Under the pieces are notes generated by a model. It searched no databases. It was not told the origin of the DNA and saw nothing but the letters and a program-made list of their open reading frames with translations. Positions 33,200 through 34,152 of a stretch of DNA of 34,152 nucleotides are shown here, one piece after another. The stretch covers positions 1-34,152 of the forward strand of contig JASHOC010000124.1 of assembly GCA_030041305.1 (NCBI GenBank). Reading direction: 5' to 3'. Each line of letters opens with the position of its first letter. Positions within the stretch are counted from its first letter, which is position 1. This DNA is from Acidobacteriaceae bacterium. Lineage in GTDB: Bacteria > Acidobacteriota > Terriglobia > Terriglobales > Acidobacteriaceae. The position numbers were made by a program, and so were the translations under genes.

Positions 33200-33805
33200 G
33201 TGAGCCAGCACACCACTCGACCCATACCGTGTGATCTAAAAACCGTGTTCTTAGACCGCGATGGAGTTCTGAATGAAAAAATGCCCGAGGGACACTATGT
33301 AGCCATTTGGGAAGATTTTCATATCTTGCCGGACGTGCCGGAGGCCGTATCTCGCCTCAATCGAATCGGCCTCCGGGTAATCGTGGTGTCGAACCAGCGA
33401 GGCGTCGCGCTGGGGCTCTATTCCCAGGCGGACGTCGAGGCGGTGCACGTAGAATTGCAACGGCTTCTCAACGCCCATGGCGCACGTGTGGACGCATTCT
33501 ACTTTTGTCCTCACGACGCGAACCATTGCAACTGCCGCAAGCCGTCGCCGGGGCTCTTTGAGCGCGCTGTAGCTGAGCACCCGGAAATTTCCGCGGCCAC
33601 AAGCATCATGATTGGAGACTCGCTGGTGGATGTCGAATTCGGGCGCCGCCTGGGCATGGCCACCATCCTGATCGAAGGTGATGGGGCGCAGGGGGGGCCG
33701 GGCGCGGAACAAGCACGCGCATTAGCTGACTGGCGTTTCAGTTCATTGCCGCAGGCTGTTGACGGATTGCTGGAGCAAATTGGCCGCGCTCCGGACGGCG
33801 AGTAG
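33200..33805 (+). CDS. GmhB-like heptose bisphosphate phosphatase (HAD family)
   Basis: A 201-residue HAD phosphatase. Motif I is VFLDRDGVLN with D19 and D21, motif II is VVSNQRG, and motif IV is MIGDSLVDVEFG. A zinc site C103, H105, C110, C112 (CPH and CNC) is typical of GmhB, which makes heptose 1-phosphate for LPS core. I use GTG at 33200, because upstream in-frame starts (TTG 33098, ATG 33107) would add 30 or more low-complexity residues. Divergent from the MsbA-like exporter. A histidinol-phosphatase-type activity is the alternative. A 14-bp perfect palindrome (CCGCCCGCGGGCGG) lies at 33110-33123, upstream of the start. Confidence 0.85.
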   Translation: MSQHTTRPIPCDLKTVFLDRDGVLNEKMPEGHYVAIWEDFHILPDVPEAVSRLNRIGLRVIVVSNQRGVALGLYSQADVEAVHVELQRLLNAHGARVDAFYFCPHDANHCNCRKPSPGLFERAVAEHPEISAATSIMIGDSLVDVEFGRRLGMATILIEGDGAQGGPGAEQARALADWRFSSLPQAVDGLLEQIGRAPDGE

Positions 33806-33973
33806 CGCGGAGGAAGCGCCTAGGAGTGTGTCGGGGATAACGGTTCTGATTTTGGTTTGCGCGGTCGGCGGACTCAGTGGCAGCGGCGCTGTTGGAGGGA
33901 TATCGATCCGATCGGCGAGGGTTGCTGGCATTACCGCGACACGGGGGCGTGGATGATTCCTCGCTTCGGCTTC

Positions 33974-34152
33974 TCAGGCCGCTTGCGGCGTCCAGCCCGA
34001 GCCATGGAGCTTCAGCAGGTTTGAGGTCAGGCACACCAGCTTCCACTCGCAGCGCACCTTGTTGAGACCGCGCAGGCTGAAGCGCCGGAAACCGCGTTGC
34101 TCCTTGATCTGCCCGAAGACCGGCTCCACGATCGCCTTGCGCATCTTGTACA
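33974..34152 (-). CDS. IS1182-like transposase, C-terminal fragment (cut by window edge)
   Basis: The last 58 codons of a DDE transposase, entering from beyond the right edge. The segment YKMRKAIVEPVFGQIKEQRG then FRRFSLRGLNKVRCEW matches the C-terminal block of IS1182-type transposases (KMRKxIVEPVFGQIKExRG), which includes the catalytic glutamate region (VEPVFG). It stops at TGA (33974-33976) after the LKLHGSGW segment. The IS end beyond the stop is not distinguishable. Whether the full element is intact is unknown. Confidence 0.85.
   Translation of the reverse strand, partial: YKMRKAIVEPVFGQIKEQRGFRRFSLRGLNKVRCEWKLVCLTSNLLKLHGSGWTPQAA

Noticed and set aside
33806..33973. Short plus-strand frame with a hydrophobic stretch after gmhB
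   Set aside because: It runs through the gmhB end in another frame, has no ribosome site, and its hydrophobic part (VLILVCAVGGLSG) is short. More likely chance.

Overview
The window is GC-rich chromosomal DNA (roughly 60% GC by eye) with densely packed genes on both strands. The gene content suggests an Acidobacteriota chromosome, most likely class Terriglobia. The pointers are a glutamic (G1) peptidase, a DUF5597 glycosidase, a GH15 plus SDR pair, LPS-export genes next to yicC, and intergenic repeats of a kind I associate with that group. This placement is inferred from gene content; no rRNA is present. Both window edges are mobile-element genes: an IS110-family transposase start at the left (positions 1-123, reading out of the window) and an IS1182-like transposase end at the right (33974-34152).

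Left third (858-9560). An aldo/keto reductase is divergent from a TM2/zinc-ribbon membrane protein. A leftward cluster follows: a DUF1537 four-carbon acid sugar kinase, PdxA2, and a Tat-exported DUF4185-like protein. This predicts catabolism of D-threonate or D-erythronate type acids. Then come a 745-bp gap with a 22-bp palindrome and a 109-bp element bounded by perfect 14-bp inverted repeats, a small papain-like cysteine protease, another long gap, and a secreted G1 glutamic peptidase.

Middle (9819-24945). This region holds a secreted GDSL esterase; fabG followed by an EAL/HDOD signalling protein; a divergent GT1-type glycosyltransferase; a secreted protein of unknown function; an SDR dehydrogenase with a GH15 glucoamylase-like enzyme; a DsbA-like exported thioredoxin-fold protein; and a radical SAM protein with six extra C-terminal cysteines. 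A Tat-exported metallophosphoesterase followed by a zinc-dependent phospholipase C-like protein could form a phosphorus-scavenging pair. A REP-like hairpin follows the latter. A secreted DUF5597 glycosidase ends the section.

Right third (24999-33805). Here lie rmuC, a tandemly duplicated acyl carrier protein gene, fabF, rpoZ, gmk, yicC, an MsbA-type ABC exporter and a divergent gmhB-like phosphatase. The most unusual structure is the acpP pair. The whole unit, promoter included, is duplicated. The upstream copy runs on into the promoter of the downstream copy, so its C-terminal tail is encoded by that promoter and its TAG stop is the first half of the -10 box. Intergenic arrays of 7-bp units occur at 317-379 and on both sides of the gmk-yicC gap. 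No tRNA, rRNA, CRISPR array or replication origin was recognised.
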